In this document: one piece after another, positions 29,190 through 39,745 of the stretch
How positions within the stretch are numbered: position 1 is the stretch's first letter
How the letters are laid out: every line of letters starts with the position of its first letter
From: Talpa occidentalis
Taxonomy: Eukaryota; Chordata; Mammalia; Eulipotyphla; Talpidae
Direction of reading: 5' to 3'
Assembly: GCF_014898055.3 (NCBI RefSeq)
Contig: NW_023601212.1
Coordinates: 40,598,329-40,662,328, forward strand
Length of the DNA: 64,000 nucleotides
The notes under the pieces: model-generated
The model's database searches: none
What the model was told of the DNA's origin: nothing
Seen by the model: the letters and a program-made list of their open reading frames with translations, nothing else
Position numbers and translations under genes: made by a program

Positions 29190-29432
29190 TGTACCTTTCC
29201 AGGTCCTCTCAGCCCACACACCCATAGGCCCCACCCCCAGGCCCCCAGCCAGGTTGGGGGAGGGGTGGGAACCAGAGGGTGTGGGATTGCAGAGTCCCTT
29301 CCCAGGCTGCCCAGGTTGGGGCAAGCCCTTAAAAGTAGATCTGGAGGGCCCAGATTCCACCCACCAGACAGCAGGGTCTACTACTTACGACCCTGAGCCC
29401 AACAGCAGACAGACAGGCAGATAGACAGACAG
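29190..29432 (+). promoter_or_regulatory. DAND5: Probable DAND5 promoter and 5' UTR
   Basis: The stretch just upstream of the DAND5 start is GC-moderate, not a CpG island. A weak AT element 'cttaaaag' lies about 100 bases upstream of the ATG and could act as a TATA-like box. The leader ends in an (agac/agat)n-like run. The transcription start is not determinable from sequence. Confidence 0.4.
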
Positions 29433-29732
29433 ATGCTCCTTAGTCAGCTGATTCCTCTTCTGAGCCTGCTCAGCGGAACTTGGCTGTCCACAGGCTGGGG
29501 GAGGCCTGGACCCTGGGATTCCCCACTACAGTCCTGGGCTGTGGCCAATCAGACCTCCCCTGTGCCAATATCTGCCCTTAGCAGCTGGCAAGTCTTCTTG
29601 AACCTGCAGAAAAGCGCACAATGGGAGGCCCGCAGACTCCAGCACAGGCAAGAGGTGACTGCCCCCGTGTCTCTGCCACTAGACCCAGAGGAAATGACCC
29701 AGGAGATATGCAAGGCTGTGCCCTTCACTCAG
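29433..29732 (+). CDS. DAND5: DAND5 exon 1 (signal peptide and N-terminal region)
   Basis: Exon 1 encodes residues 1-100, opening MLLSQLIPLLSLLSGTWLST, a clear secretory signal peptide. It contains an N-glycosylation sequon (NQT at 39-41) and the first conserved cysteine (C93) in EICKAVPFTQ. The donor is cag/gtgagg at 29733. DAND5 (Cerl2/Coco) is a secreted DAN-family antagonist of Nodal and BMP that acts in the extracellular space; loss at the left side of the node sets left-right asymmetry. The N-terminal half is poorly conserved in this family, and the signal peptide plus downstream cystine knot support the call. Confidence 0.93.
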
Positions 29733-29784
29733 GTGAGGGTAGGTGGGGAAGGGGGGGAGAGGACTGGGTTTCCGTGCTGGCAGA

Positions 29785-29905
29785 GCACAGGCTATGGCAC
29801 TGGACAGGTTTGGGTGCAAACTCTGCATTGTCCCCAAGATGTTCTTGATTCTCTTGTTTTCTCCTTTGTAAAATGGAGCATAAGCCTCTCCACCTGGGCT
29901 GATGC
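29785..29905 (+). repeat. MIR SINE remnant (DAND5 intron)
   Basis: 'gctatggcactggacaggtt', 'gtgcaaactctgc' and 'ttctcctttgtaaaatggag' follow MIR sense order. Confidence 0.7.
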
Positions 29906-30009
29906 TGTTGTGTCTTCATCCTGGTCTCCCAGCTTCTGCTATCCATACTCCTTCCCACACCCCTCCCTTCTTTCCCCACTCCCCAGTCCGTTTTTCCAAC
30001 TAGTGGCCA

Positions 30010-30925
30010 GGGGATGCTTGTGAGCACCTGACTCAGGTCCCTCCATAGCTCCCACCTCACTCTAAGCAAAAACCCAAATATTTTCAACAGTCCAGTCCAT
30101 AGGCTCTTCATGTTCTGCCTGTCCCCTCCTTGCCCTCACCTCTTCTTTCTCCTTCTCCTACTGAATTGTCTCCTGCCACAACACTAGTTGCCTTGCTCTT
30201 CCTCAGACACACCAATACTCTATCTACCCCAGGGCCTTTGCACTGGCTGTTCCCTTTACCTCTACTAGTCTCCCACCCCCAGAGTGAAAACATTCTCTAG
30301 GTTTTCACTCAGATATAATTTTATTTATTTATTTATTTATTTATTTATTATTTTTTATAGCTTTATTTATGCATACAAGAACTGGCATACAGGCTAGAGG
30401 TGGGGGAGTGAGAGGATCCACCAAGACAGAGTGGGGAACAGAACAGGCAGACTGACTGAAATCCATTGCTGAGGGGAGCAGCGGGGAGACAGGAGAGGTC
30501 TGCTGTGCCATGTGGGTAGCTCTCTGGCTGCCTGGGGATCAAACTGGTGCTGCAGAGGCTGCAGATAGCTTGACAGTGCTGTGCTTAGCCCCTTGCGCCA
30601 CCAGGGAGGCCCTCAGATATCATTTTAAAATGTAGTGCCTCCCACTCCATTTCCTCATTCTGTTTTATTTCTGTCTGTAGTACACACATTATCACCTAAC
30701 ATAAGATTTTGTTACTGATTTTGTGACCATTGTTACAAAATTTTTACAATTTTATTTGTCATCTTTACAATTATATTTGTCATCTGTCTCCCTTACTAGA
30801 ATGTCTGCTTCACCAGGGCAGGGATCTTTATGTCTTGTTCCCTTCTATGTCCCTGCCTCAGGCCTCAGAGCAGAGCCAGGCACACAGCAGGTGCTCAGAA
30901 TCTATTGAATGAGTAATGGTAGCCT
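30010..30925 (+). repeat. L2 LINE 3' end, split by SINE copy 39
   Basis: Left part 'ccagtccataggctcttcat', 'cagggcctttgcactggctg'; right part 30628-30925 'ttactagaatgtctgcttc', 'caccagggcagggatcttta' and 'cagcaggtgctcagaatcta', the canonical end of L2. Confidence 0.75.
30324..30611 (-). mobile_element. tRNA-SINE copy 39, type A (DAND5 intron)
   Basis: Reverse copy with duplication ctcagatataatttta (30308-30323) and ctcagatatcatttta (30612-30627), one difference. Confidence 0.95.
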
Positions 30926-31034
30926 TTGCCTCCTCGGGGCTATTTGGGAAGCCTGTCTGAGAACAGAATGGATCTGGGCATTCAGTTGGTGCTCCTTAAG
31001 GGCATTGGGCATTCATTGTCTGTTATTTATGGTC

Positions 31035-31165
31035 CAGGTTTTGTAGCCAGGTATACATGGGTTTAAATTTGCCATTTGGTTTCTGTGTCCTAGGGCAAGT
31101 GGTTTCCCTTCCCTGAGTCCCAGTTCCTACTGCTGCAAAGTGGAGCTAATGATGGTGGACAATTC
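31035..31165 (+). repeat. MIR SINE remnant
   Basis: 'gtatacatgggtttaaattt', 'cctagggcaagtggtttccc', then a cttccctgagtccc segment, in MIR sense order. Confidence 0.65.
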
Positions 31166-31394
31166 AGGCAAAGTGTTTGGGACCATGTTGGTTAGGGCGT
31201 GTTATTCATTAGCAACCTACAATGAATCTAGGGGATGTTGTAGTGATTGCACAGCCCTGGACCAGGTGCCTTTGCCCCGAATCCTTATTCAGTTGCACCA
31301 GTAAAACCATGCACAATGCATCCAGCAAAGGGGGTCCCTGTTCTGGGATCAGGCTATGTACTCTCTCCCGGTTCTGCAACTGCTCCAAGGGGGC

Positions 31395-31510
31395 AGAGAG
31401 ATGTTCTGAGGACTAACAGCCCCCTTAGCAGCCATGTAGCCTTGGGCCAGCAAGGGACTTCTTTGAGCCTCAACTTCCTTATCTGTAAAAGGGGAAAACA
31501 GTCGTTCCAA
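31395..31510 (+). repeat. MIR SINE remnant
   Basis: 'gcagccatgtagccttgggc', 'cctcaacttccttatctgta' plus 'aaaggggaaaac' are the MIR core and 3' part. Confidence 0.6.
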
Positions 31511-31559
31511 TGTCGTAACATCATGGGGAAGAAGGAGTTCATCTAAGGTGAGTAGCATG

Positions 31560-32247
31560 GGCACAGCATGGTGTTTGGTTTGGTAGGTGTTAGCTTTTGT
31601 TATGATGAGCTGATGGGGGCTAAGCCACAAATTAGATGGAAAAAGCCCCTGCTTCCTGCTAGCTTATATTCTGGGAGAGAAAGAAACATTAGAAGAACAA
31701 CCCCCAAGAGACCTAACTACATACATTGCTATGAGCCCATGAAGAAAGAGATGAGGGCTCTAGGAGAGAGAGAGTATCAGGGAGCAAAGTATCCCTTGGA
31801 GGTGCTTCTGAGGAAGGCAGAGTTGGGATGGGCTTGGGGAAGGGTGGATGAAAGGATGGGCCAGGAGGAAGGCACAGTAAAGGTGTGGGGGGCAGATGTG
31901 AGAAACAGCAAGGAGGTTGGGGGGTGACTGGGGCCTAGTGAGTGAAAGAGAGCTGGGGAGGTGAAAGGGGAGGGGTGAGTAGAGATGCAGAGTTTAAACA
32001 GGGCAGAATGGTGTTCTGTGGGTGAGTTGAAAGACACATTTACTGGGAGGGATCGTAGGAGGAAATAACATATACTGGGCTGTGTATAGCAGTAGGTTAA
32101 GGTCTTTCTGTTTAACCCCTCCCCCTCCCATTGCTGAAGTCCTGTAATTCCTCCCCCTCTGCCAGCCCTCAGCTTTAGTGGTGGCAACAGCTTCCTGGTG
32201 GTGCCAATCCCCATGCCACTTTGTCATCCTCTGCTGTTTGGGAGAAT
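31560..32247. other. DAND5 intron, purine-rich sequence
   Basis: Purine-rich plus strand ('agagagagagtatcaggg', repeated gga/gag words) that may derive from an ancient repeat; no exon or family assigned. Confidence 0.4.
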
Positions 32248-32264
32248 CAGCCCTTCCCTGTATT

Positions 32265-32541
32265 TTTTTTTTTTTATAGAGGCATGTTTTTTTTTTTTTT
32301 TATTTATTTGTTTGTTTGTGCATGCACTGGGCACAGTCAGAAGCGCGGGAGGGTGAGAGAATTCACCAGAGCCAGGGCGGGGAGCAGAGCAGGCAGAGGG
32401 ACTGAAGTACACTGCTGAGGGGAGCAGCGGGCGGCAGGAGAGGTCTGCACGCCATGTGGGACCCGGGGATAGAACCGGCGCCGCAGAGGCCGAGGGCAGC
32501 CTCGCAACCCAGTGCTCAACTGCTGCGCCACCGGGGAGGCC
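32265..32541 (-). mobile_element. tRNA-SINE copy 40, type B (DAND5 intron), 17-bp TSD
   Basis: Perfect duplication cagcccttccctgtatt at 32248-32264 and 32542-32558. Deletion of about 15 bases in the body near 'catgtgggacccgggg'. Confidence 0.95.
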
Positions 32542-32589
32542 CAGCCCTTCCCTGTATTAGTCCTCCTTGTTGAAAGACCTAGAGTGGTT

Positions 32590-32725
32590 GAACTTTGATG
32601 ATTTTATAGGTCAGGAAACTGAGGCCCAGAGAGGTTGTGTGACTTGCCCCAAACCACAAAGTCTTCAGAAGATGACAGAGTCAGGGTTTGAACATCTATG
32701 CTGCTCAAGGTGTGGTATAAGTGGA
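32590..32725 (-). repeat. MIR SINE
   Basis: 'ggtcaggaaactgaggccca', 'gaggttgtgtgacttgcccc' and 'agtcagggtttgaacatc' are MIR antisense. It sits about 50 bases before DAND5 exon 2. Confidence 0.8.
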
Positions 32726-32777
32726 CGGAAGTTGATTCATGCCCTTGACCTACTTGTCTCCCTGTTTCTGGCTATAG

Positions 32778-33023
32778 GTGCTCTCCCGGCCTGGCTGCAC
32801 AGCCATTCGCCTACGTAATCACCTCTGCTTTGGCCACTGCTCCTCCATCTATGTCCCTGGCTCAGGTCCTGCTCCGCTTGTCCTCTGCAGCAGCTGTGTG
32901 CCCACTCACCAGCGCAGGGCACCGGTGGTCCTGTGGTGCTGGGCAGGTGGCCGAGCCGTCCGTCGTCGGGTGAAGACAACCACCGTGCTGGTTGAGGGGT
33001 GTCACTGCAATCTGAAGGCATGA
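32778..33023 (+). CDS. DAND5: DAND5 exon 2 (cystine-knot domain)
   Basis: Exon 2 follows acceptor ggctatag and continues in phase 0 as VLSRPGCTAIRLRNHLCFGHCS, encoding residues 101-181 and ending EGCHCNLKA-stop. It carries eight of the nine cysteines (C107, C117, C121, C137, C140, C154, C175, C177). The C-F-G-H-C at 117-121 is the ring motif of the DAN/CAN cystine knot, and the final C-X-C closes it. This domain binds Nodal and BMP ligands. The total, 181 residues, is a few shorter than the human protein as I know it, with differences confined to the variable N-terminal half. Confidence 0.96.
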   Translation: MLSRPGCTAIRLRNHLCFGHCSSIYVPGSGPAPLVLCSSCVPTHQRRAPVVLWCWAGGRAVRRRVKTTTVLVEGCHCNLKA

Positions 33024-34450
33024 GCTGAGCATGATTGATGGACACCCAGACACACAGATCTGGAAGAGATGGAGACAAACTCAGAAAGATACCAACCTGG
33101 ACCGTGCACACTGGATTTGGGGACAGCCAGATAGGTCTCCAGTGTCCTCACACTGCTCCTGGGATATCAGGCACCGCCCCAGGCAAGGGCGTGACTACTC
33201 ATAGTGGCAGTGCACACTTCCTGAGCACTCACTGTGTGCTGGGCCCTGTGCTCAACACTAGGCGCGTACTAACTTGTGCTCAGAGCAGCCTGTGTCATAG
33301 GGTTAGCATTACCCCACTACACATAAGAAGGAAAGTCACTGACTGAAGGTCACAAAGCAGTAAGTGATAGAGGTGGCATTCGAACCCCAGGCAGTGTGCC
33401 CCCCCCAACCACCTGACTGGGCCACCTCTCATAGGGAGTCAAAGACACACTCCAGCTGCAGGAGGACAGATGGCCCCACTCAGACCAGGAGACACAGGGA
33501 TCACCCCATTCTGGGGAGCCCAAGAAATTCGGGCAGGGAGGCAGAGGCAGCTGTTGGGGGAAACTTGGACTCCCCAAGTCAGGACCCACTTGCTCCTTGC
33601 TGCCCCTTCTGCCCCAGGTCTCACATCCCCTGTGCTCCATGGCATTCCACAGAAACCATAAAGGTTGGCCAAGTCCCAATGTCTGTATTTGTTCCTCCCA
33701 CTGGGGTTCCCCAGGAGTGGGTAGCCCCGAGTTGAGGTGTGAGCAGTGGGGATGCTTCCTTCTCAGCTGGGCACAGGGTCTGTGGTGGGTGAGGGCAGCC
33801 TGGCTTTGGGCGGCTGGAACTAGGGCCCTAGCAGATGGGCCCGTCTGGCACAGAGGCAAGGACATGTGGTGCTGTCAGGGTTGCTTCCAAATGCCCCTGG
33901 AGTGTGTGTGGGGCAGCCGGGCCCCCCTCAGCCCTCTTCCTGCCTCAGGAAGGAAGGCCCCAGGTGAGGGGAGCAGGAGGAAGGGAACTGAGGAAACAGA
34001 TGGGCCAGTGGGCTGTGGGAGCCCGTGACCTCTGACCCCACAGGCCTGCACAGAGGGGTGGGAACACGCAGGTCAGGCAGCTCCCAAGGCCTGGCTCCAA
34101 GGCCCTGGAGGGGAGGGTCATGAGGGAACCATGGGGGGCACACTCTCCCTCCTCCTTCCAGGGTTCTGTGCCAAACCCCAGCAGCTTCTGAGTGGGCAGC
34201 TCAGCCCTGGCATCTCGGGCACCCCCTCTCTGGCAGGCATGAGGAGCCTGCTTCCCCCTCCTTCAGCTGTGCCCACCTCCTGCCAGCCAGGGAACCAGCT
34301 GGGAACCTTGGTACCAGGGGGCCCCTGGAGTCCCTGCCCCCTCCCGGGCAGTGCCAGCCGGCCCCCACTCCCAACCCCCAGGCCTGGTAATGGGTGGGTA
34401 ATGAGTGCTGGGGGAGCGGGGGAGGGGTGGGAGATGCAGGTGCCACAGGC
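33024..34450 (+). other. DAND5 3' flank
   Basis: No canonical AATAAA on the plus strand was found close to the stop, so the 3' end of DAND5 is undetermined. An ATTAAA occurs only at about 34564. Contains one MIR (33190-33400) and otherwise unique, GC-rich sequence without a supported exon. Confidence 0.45.
33190..33400 (-). repeat. MIR SINE
   Basis: 'actcactgtgtgctgggccc', 'gtcacaaagcagtaagtgat' and 'ggcattcgaaccccaggcag' are MIR antisense. Confidence 0.8.
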
Positions 34451-34595
34451 GCTGGCACGGGGGCCGCTAATCAGGTTTGCCAACGCCATCTGTCACCGCG
34501 CGAGCATCTGGGGCTCAAGGTGACCCTGTCACCCTCAGTTACAATTATGAGTTTGGCATCTGTATTAAAGACCGCCAGCCGGCCAGGCAGGGGAG
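34450..34595. other. Candidate conserved noncoding element
   Basis: A dense, non-repetitive stretch with 'ccgctaatcaggtttgccaa', E-box like CATCTG twice, and 'tgtattaaagaccgcc'. The motif richness without coding potential or repeat match suggests a regulatory element, but conservation was not tested. Confidence 0.3.
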
Positions 34596-34696
34596 GGTTA
34601 GGGTGGGCATGGGGGTGTTCAGTGAGCCCCTTCCCAGGGGTCCCATTCCCAGGGGCTGCATGACTGCCAAGGCGTGGGGCTTCTCTGCTTGCTCTG

Positions 34697-34700
<4 letters not shown>

Positions 34701-34734
<34 letters not shown>
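34701..34734. repeat. (TG)17 microsatellite
   Basis: Uninterrupted TG repeats followed by 'gacacacacatgcatgc'. Confidence 0.97.
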
Positions 34735-34735
<1 letters not shown>

Positions 34736-35039
34736 ACACACACATGCATGCCTGTGCCAGCCGCCACAGTTCTGCAAGTGTGTCTGGGAACAGGACTGGG
34801 AGTGGGTTTTTTTGTGTCTCAGTGAAGTGGCTGTGTGTCTGATCTTGGTGGGATGACTGGGGGCAGGGGAAGCTCTGAGCCAAGTGGGTGAATAAGTTGT
34901 GCGTGTGTGTGTACATACATAGGGGTAGCAACCAGCAGAGATGCTGTTTCTCCTGTCCCTCCCTTCTCCAGCCCCCCACTACCTGGACCCTAAAACTAGA
35001 GGGCTTGGGTATGGCTGGCGGCTGGCTCTTAAGAGGTTT

Positions 35040-35163
35040 GGCTTCTGGGTTTTGGGTCCTTGAGCTCTAGGTCATTTTCTATAGTCTGGGAAATAAGATC
35101 TAGTTTTGGATTCTGGGTATGGGTTCTTAGTTCTGGATTCCGGGCCCTTGGACCTGGATTTTA
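35040..35163. repeat. Degenerate TTCTGG(A/G)TT tandem words, left part
   Basis: Words such as 'ttctgggttttgggtcc', 'ttggattctgggta' and 'ttctggattccggg' recur, and again at 35716-35830 ('ttcttggatctggattcta'). A diverged minisatellite split by two SINEs. Confidence 0.6.
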
Positions 35164-35443
35164 TTTATTTATTTATTTATTTATTTAAGATTTATTTATT
35201 TATACAAGAACCGGAGTACAGGCCAGATGCGCGGAAGGGTGAGAGGATTCACCAGAGACAGAGCAGGGAACAGAACAGGCAAACTGATAAAATACATTGC
35301 TGAGGGGAGCAGCGGGTGAAACAGGAGAGATCTGCCACGCCATGTGGGATTCTCACCGGCTGGCTGGGATCGAACCCGCGCTGCAGAGGCTGCGGACAGC
35401 TTCAGAGTGTGGCGCTCAACCACCTGTGCCACCAGGGAGGCCC
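35164..35443 (-). mobile_element. tRNA-SINE copy 41, type A
   Basis: Reverse copy. With copy 42 it forms a pair bounded by one duplication, tggacctggatttta (35149-35163 and 35716-35730), so one was inserted in the other's tail. Confidence 0.95.
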
Positions 35444-35715
35444 TGTATTTTATTTATTTTTTAATATTTATTTGTGCATGTAAGAGCTGGGGTACAGGCC
35501 AGAGGCACTGGGGGTGAGAAGATTCACCAGAGACAAAGTGGGGAACAGAATAGGCAGACTGACTGAAATACACTGCTGAGGGGAGCGGTGGGCGAGTCAG
35601 GAGAGGTCTGCTGCGCCATGTGGATTGCTCCCTGGCAGGGGATTGAACTCCTGCTGCAGTGGCTGCAGATAGCTTCAGAGGTTACGTCTTAACCCTTGCG
35701 CCGCCAGGGAGGCCC
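35444..35715 (-). mobile_element. tRNA-SINE copy 42, type A
   Basis: Reverse copy adjacent to copy 41; right boundary is the shared target duplication. Probably the older of the pair. Confidence 0.9.
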
Positions 35716-35830
35716 TGGACCTGGATTTTAAATTCTAGGATCTGAATTCTTGGATCTGGATTCTATATCTTGATGGGTGGGAATCTAGATTTGGATTTTG
35801 GATTCTGGGATCTGCATTGCAGACTCTGGG

Positions 35831-36680
35831 TTCTCGCTTCCAGACCCTTAGCTCTGTATGGGCTTTGTATGTTCTCACTGCTCTTCTGTTCAGGTTTGCC
35901 ACTGGGTCACTAGGCGGCCGGCCATCCCACCTGATGGGTGCAGATACCATATATAGCCACCAGAGGACACCCTTGGTCCAGGTTTGGACCAAGCTGACCC
36001 AGACAGGAGTTAGGGAACTACTCTGGCCTGGCTTGACCCAGCCCCTGAGAAAGATGGAGGTGGGGCCCTCCCTTCCCCCCCATCTCTGTTGTCCTGTCAA
36101 ACAAGGAGAACTGGACTCAGTGCTCCCAATTTGGGTTGGGGGGAGGGAGAGTGTGGAGTTGCTGGGGGGTGGATAGGGTGCCTGGTTAGAAGGTACTTGC
36201 ACATCTATGAAGGTATCAATGTGTAGGGAAATTTGTGTATAGGCAAGGGTGCACTGTGTGTCTGGAGTGCCACATGATGGTGTTCCTGTGGACTATGAGC
36301 TCCTTTGGCGGTATGTGGCCATGTGTGACCGCATAGCCCATAGCTCATGTGATGATGTCCTCTGGTATAGGAATAGGAGAGTCCCTGTCACATACATGTG
36401 ACATCTGACAGTGACCATGACTGTGTCATTGGATGTCTGTGGGTGTATCCACAGGTGTCACTGTATCAAGGAGGATGTCATAGAGAATCTGGGAAGAGTA
36501 CCCAGGGACTGAGTCCCCGTTTGGATGGTGTCCTCAGAGAGTGTGAGAAGATGTGCAAGAGGAGCATTTTGGGACTTCTGAGAGTGCCAGATGGGGGGCA
36601 TGTTGTTTAAAGAGGAATGGAGAAGAGACATAGTGGTAGGACCAGAGACACAAGGAGCATTCCTGTCACCCCCTCCCTTG
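35831..36680. other. Unique intergenic sequence
   Basis: Between the minisatellite and a pyrimidine-rich tract. TGTG-rich words from about 36180. No exon or repeat family supported. Confidence 0.4.
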
Positions 36681-37215
36681 GTCTCTCTGATCCTCCATCT
36701 CACTGGGTGTCTCTGTGGCAGGTTACCTTCTGCCAGAGTCTCTCCCCCTCCTCGTCCCTCTCCCTCTGCCTGTCCTTCCTCGTTTATTCCTCCCCAGCTT
36801 GAAGGTCTCTCATTTCTGTCTCGCCCCATCGCTTTCTCTGTCTTTACTCCTCCTTCCTCTGTCTCTTTTCCCTTCTGTATCTCATTTCTACCGCTCCATC
36901 TCTTCCAGGCGAGTGTCCCAGCCCTAAATCTTTTCTATCTTTCCCCCTATCTCTCTCCCCCCATATCCATCCCTCTCAACTCTCTCCATGTCTCTCTGGT
37001 TTTCCCAGGGTCTCCTGAAATCTCTGATCTTTCTGTCTCCGTATTTTTGTTTCTTCCTATCTTTGTCTCTCTTCACCCTCTGGTCTCCCTGTTTCTCCGT
37101 CTTTCAATCTCTCCCCACGTCTGTCAGTCTTTCCCGGAGTCACTCCCCCCACCCCATTACTCCTGTTTCTCTCTCGCTTTGTTTCTCCACCTCGGTGTCT
37201 CCTCAGCGGTCTCCC
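36680..37215. repeat. Polypyrimidine (C/T)-rich tract
   Basis: About 530 bases dominated by tctctc/tccctc words on the plus strand. It gives a long chance open frame with low-complexity Ser/Leu/Pro composition. May adopt triplex structures; function unknown. Confidence 0.75.
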
Positions 37216-37460
37216 GGTCTCTGCCGGCTGGGGTGTGTCCGGGTGGGTCCGGGACAGTCGGGCCAGGGCGCAGCAACCAAACAATGCCCCATTCACGCGG
37301 CCCTCCGGCACCATGGCAACGCGCCCGCCCCGCCCTCCCCGCGTGCCAGGAGGATGCCATGGTTACGTCAGGCGCGTGCCCGCCCCGCGCGCCGCCGCCC
37401 ACGCTCTTGAAGGGCCTCGCCAGCAGGGGGCGCCCCACTGTAACCTCGGTCCGCAGTCCG
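37216..37460. promoter_or_regulatory. Small CpG island with RFX-like and CTCF-like motifs
   Basis: CpG-dense block containing 'caccatggcaacgcg' (37309-37323) and 'tgccatggttacgtca' (37355-37370), both resembling X-box motifs of RFX factors, the second joined to a CRE-like tacgtca. A strong CTCF-type core follows at 37420-37435. Suggests an insulator or distal regulatory element between DAND5 and NFIX, or the promoter of an unannotated transcript. Confidence 0.55.
37420..37435 (+). promoter_or_regulatory. CTCF-type core motif
   Basis: ccagcagggggcgccc is an excellent match to the CTCF core CCAnnAGGGGGCGC. Occupancy is inferred. Confidence 0.65.
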
Positions 37461-37539
37461 CAGGGGCCATCTACCCGCACCTGATTCAGCCGCTCAGTGC
37501 CTCAGTTTCCCATTCTGTAAAGCGTCAGGAGCAGATAGA

Positions 37540-38165
37540 GTGAGATTGTTTTACATTTGTGTGTGTTTGTGTGCACGTGTGTGAAAGAGAAAAAGAGCTC
37601 TTTGGGGGTGGTTGTGTGTGAGTTTGCATGGCAAGGCAGTGGGACTATATATATGAATTTGTGTGTCACTGTTTGCACACTTATGTAAGTAGATGTTGTA
37701 GTTTGGGGGGTGACTGCCCTTGCGTTTGAAAATTGAATTGTGTTTATGCCTGTGTGTGATGGTATCTGTAAAAGTTCAGGTGTAATGGTGTGTCTGCATG
37801 TTTGGTGGTTTATATGTGCCCTGTGTTTGCATGCCTAGGGTGTGTGTATGTATGGTGAGTATCTGTGATTTGAGTGTGATTGTGAGCGCATATGACTCTG
37901 TGTGTCCATGTTTGCATGCCTGAGATGGGTGTGTGTGTGTGAGAGAGAGAAAGATGTAGGGGAGAGAAAGAGAGAGAATTGTCTGTAGTTTGGGGGTGAT
38001 TATACATTTGTGCTTGTGGGTTCAATGATTGTGTGTGTGCCTGTGTTTGTATAACTGGTGTGTGTGTGTGATAGTGTATGATTGTGTCATTGGGTGTGAT
38101 TTTAAGTTTGTGTGATTCTTGTGTATGTGTGGATCCCTGTGTGCTTGTGTTAACTGGGTATGTGT
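37540..38165. repeat. TG-rich degenerate tract
   Basis: Words such as gtgtgtgtttgtgtgcacg recur with interruptions by single bases. Low complexity, with short (GA)n at about 37942-37978. No coding content. Confidence 0.7.
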
Positions 38166-38189
38166 TCCCAGAATTGCTGGGTCTGGCTG

Positions 38190-38345
38190 AGCCCCCCTCA
38201 CCTGAGGCCTCCTGGCACAGAAGGGGGTGCCCAGCTGCCTGGGACCTCCACTCCCCACAGGTTCAGGAGAGCCCCAGCTGATGAATATTCATGCGGGGGG
38301 GGGCGCTGGCACCCACTACTGACAGCTGCTTGTCCATTAGCCCCC
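38190..38345. other. Candidate conserved noncoding element with POU-like palindrome
   Basis: Contains atgaatattcat at 38281-38292, a perfect 12-base palindrome resembling two POU half-sites, and 'tgacagctgcttgtccatta'. It stands out between TG-rich tracts. Conservation untested. Confidence 0.35.
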
Positions 38346-38929
38346 TCCTCTCCTGCTCTGCACACCAACTGTGGACAGGAGGGGGGTCTGGGCACAGCCC
38401 TGTCCCTGCCTCCATGACTGGAGGACCTGGGGTGTCCTAGTGACTACCATGGGGGCCGGGCCGTGTCAGCATGCCTGGCTGCTTGTTGGGATGGCTAAGG
38501 GGCTGTCTCAATGTTGTGACAGGCAGTGGGGAGAGCGGCTGTTGTGTGACAGGATGTCCTAGTAGCTGTGGTGCGGCTGTCACCCACTGTTTCTCTGCAG
38601 CTCTGTCTAGGACTATGAGCATTGTGGGGCAGTGTGAGATGTGTGCCTGTCACCGGCACTGTAAGGCCATGTGCATGCGTTATCAGAGTGGCTTCAAGCA
38701 TTTCTACAGTGGCTCATACCTGTGATACCATGACAATGAGGGTGTGTTGTGTCCTTGGGGTGATGAGTTTGGCTCAACCAATGATCCAGAGACAGCTAGG
38801 GTCACATCCCAGATCCCTTCACCTCCTTGTGACCACGTGGCAGGCACACCTGCAGGGTCCCTGGACCAAGTGTGTTCTGCGGGTCAACATGACACTAGTG
38901 CACTGAGGTGTTGGAGGAGCTATGCAGAT

Positions 38930-39210
38930 GTGTGAGGCCATGTGGCTGACAGTGTGTGTGACCAGAATCGTTGCGGGGCTGATGGTATTTTTGTGTGTGA
39001 CAGTGTGGCTGGGGGTGTAACAGACAGTGCTGCTGGTGGAAGGTGTGATCATGTGGCTCTCTATGTGGTGGAAGGTGTGACAGCGTGGCTGTATGACAGC
39101 ATGTGTGACAGTGTGGTTGTGTGTGGCAGTGTGACTGAAGATGAGACAGTGTGGCTGTGTGATTGAAGCTGTGACAGTGCCACTCTGTATGTGACAATGA
39201 GTATGTGTGA
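38930..39210. repeat. Degenerate GTGACAGTGTGGCTG minisatellite
   Basis: About ten imperfect units of roughly 15-30 bases, each with a tgtgacagtgtggctg-like core. A short reverse-complement cluster (actgtcaca words) follows at 39275-39330. Confidence 0.65.
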
Positions 39211-39330
39211 TGACACAAGCCAAGGGGCTATGGCTGCCCAACCCCCACCCTCAGACTACATCAGGAAGCCTGGCTACACTGTCACACAACTACACTGTCA
39301 CATCCTCAGCCATGCTGTCATACCTTGCGT

Positions 39331-39745
39331 GCTCAAGTGAGAGGCCTTGAGGTTTGGGGCTGGCAGCTGCCCAACCTGGGGCTGTATGTGAGCTTGAGAC
39401 AGGGATGCTGGGAGGGAGACACAATGCCATCTGGGGCATGGCCTTGCCCCTCTGTTTTCTTGCAGCCTGGGTTTGGGGAGTGGCCTCTTGAGGCAGCAGG
39501 GCGGGGCTGGGGCTGGGCTGGGGACTCTAGCCTGGGCCCTGGCGTGTGGCTGGGTGGCCCCTGAGGCCCTGCCAGAGACTCAGTGTGGCTGGCCTCACTC
39601 CCCTGACACCCACGCCCTGCGATGGCAGGCGGTGGTGTGTACAGAGGCTCCATTCAAGCCAGGGCCAGGTTTCCAAGGCGGGTGGGGTGGGTCCCCAGCC
39701 GCTGCAAATGAAACATTTCCCCAGCTCCTTCCCTTTGCTTTCACA
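39331..39745. other. Unique intergenic sequence
   Basis: GC-balanced sequence without a repeat family. It includes a compact motif-rich stretch 'gccgctgcaaatgaaacatt' near 39698. No supported gene. Confidence 0.35.

Noticed and set aside
36591..37484. A 297-codon plus-strand open frame
   Set aside because: It covers a polypyrimidine tract, so its Ser/Leu/Pro-rich composition is low complexity. No splice or domain support.
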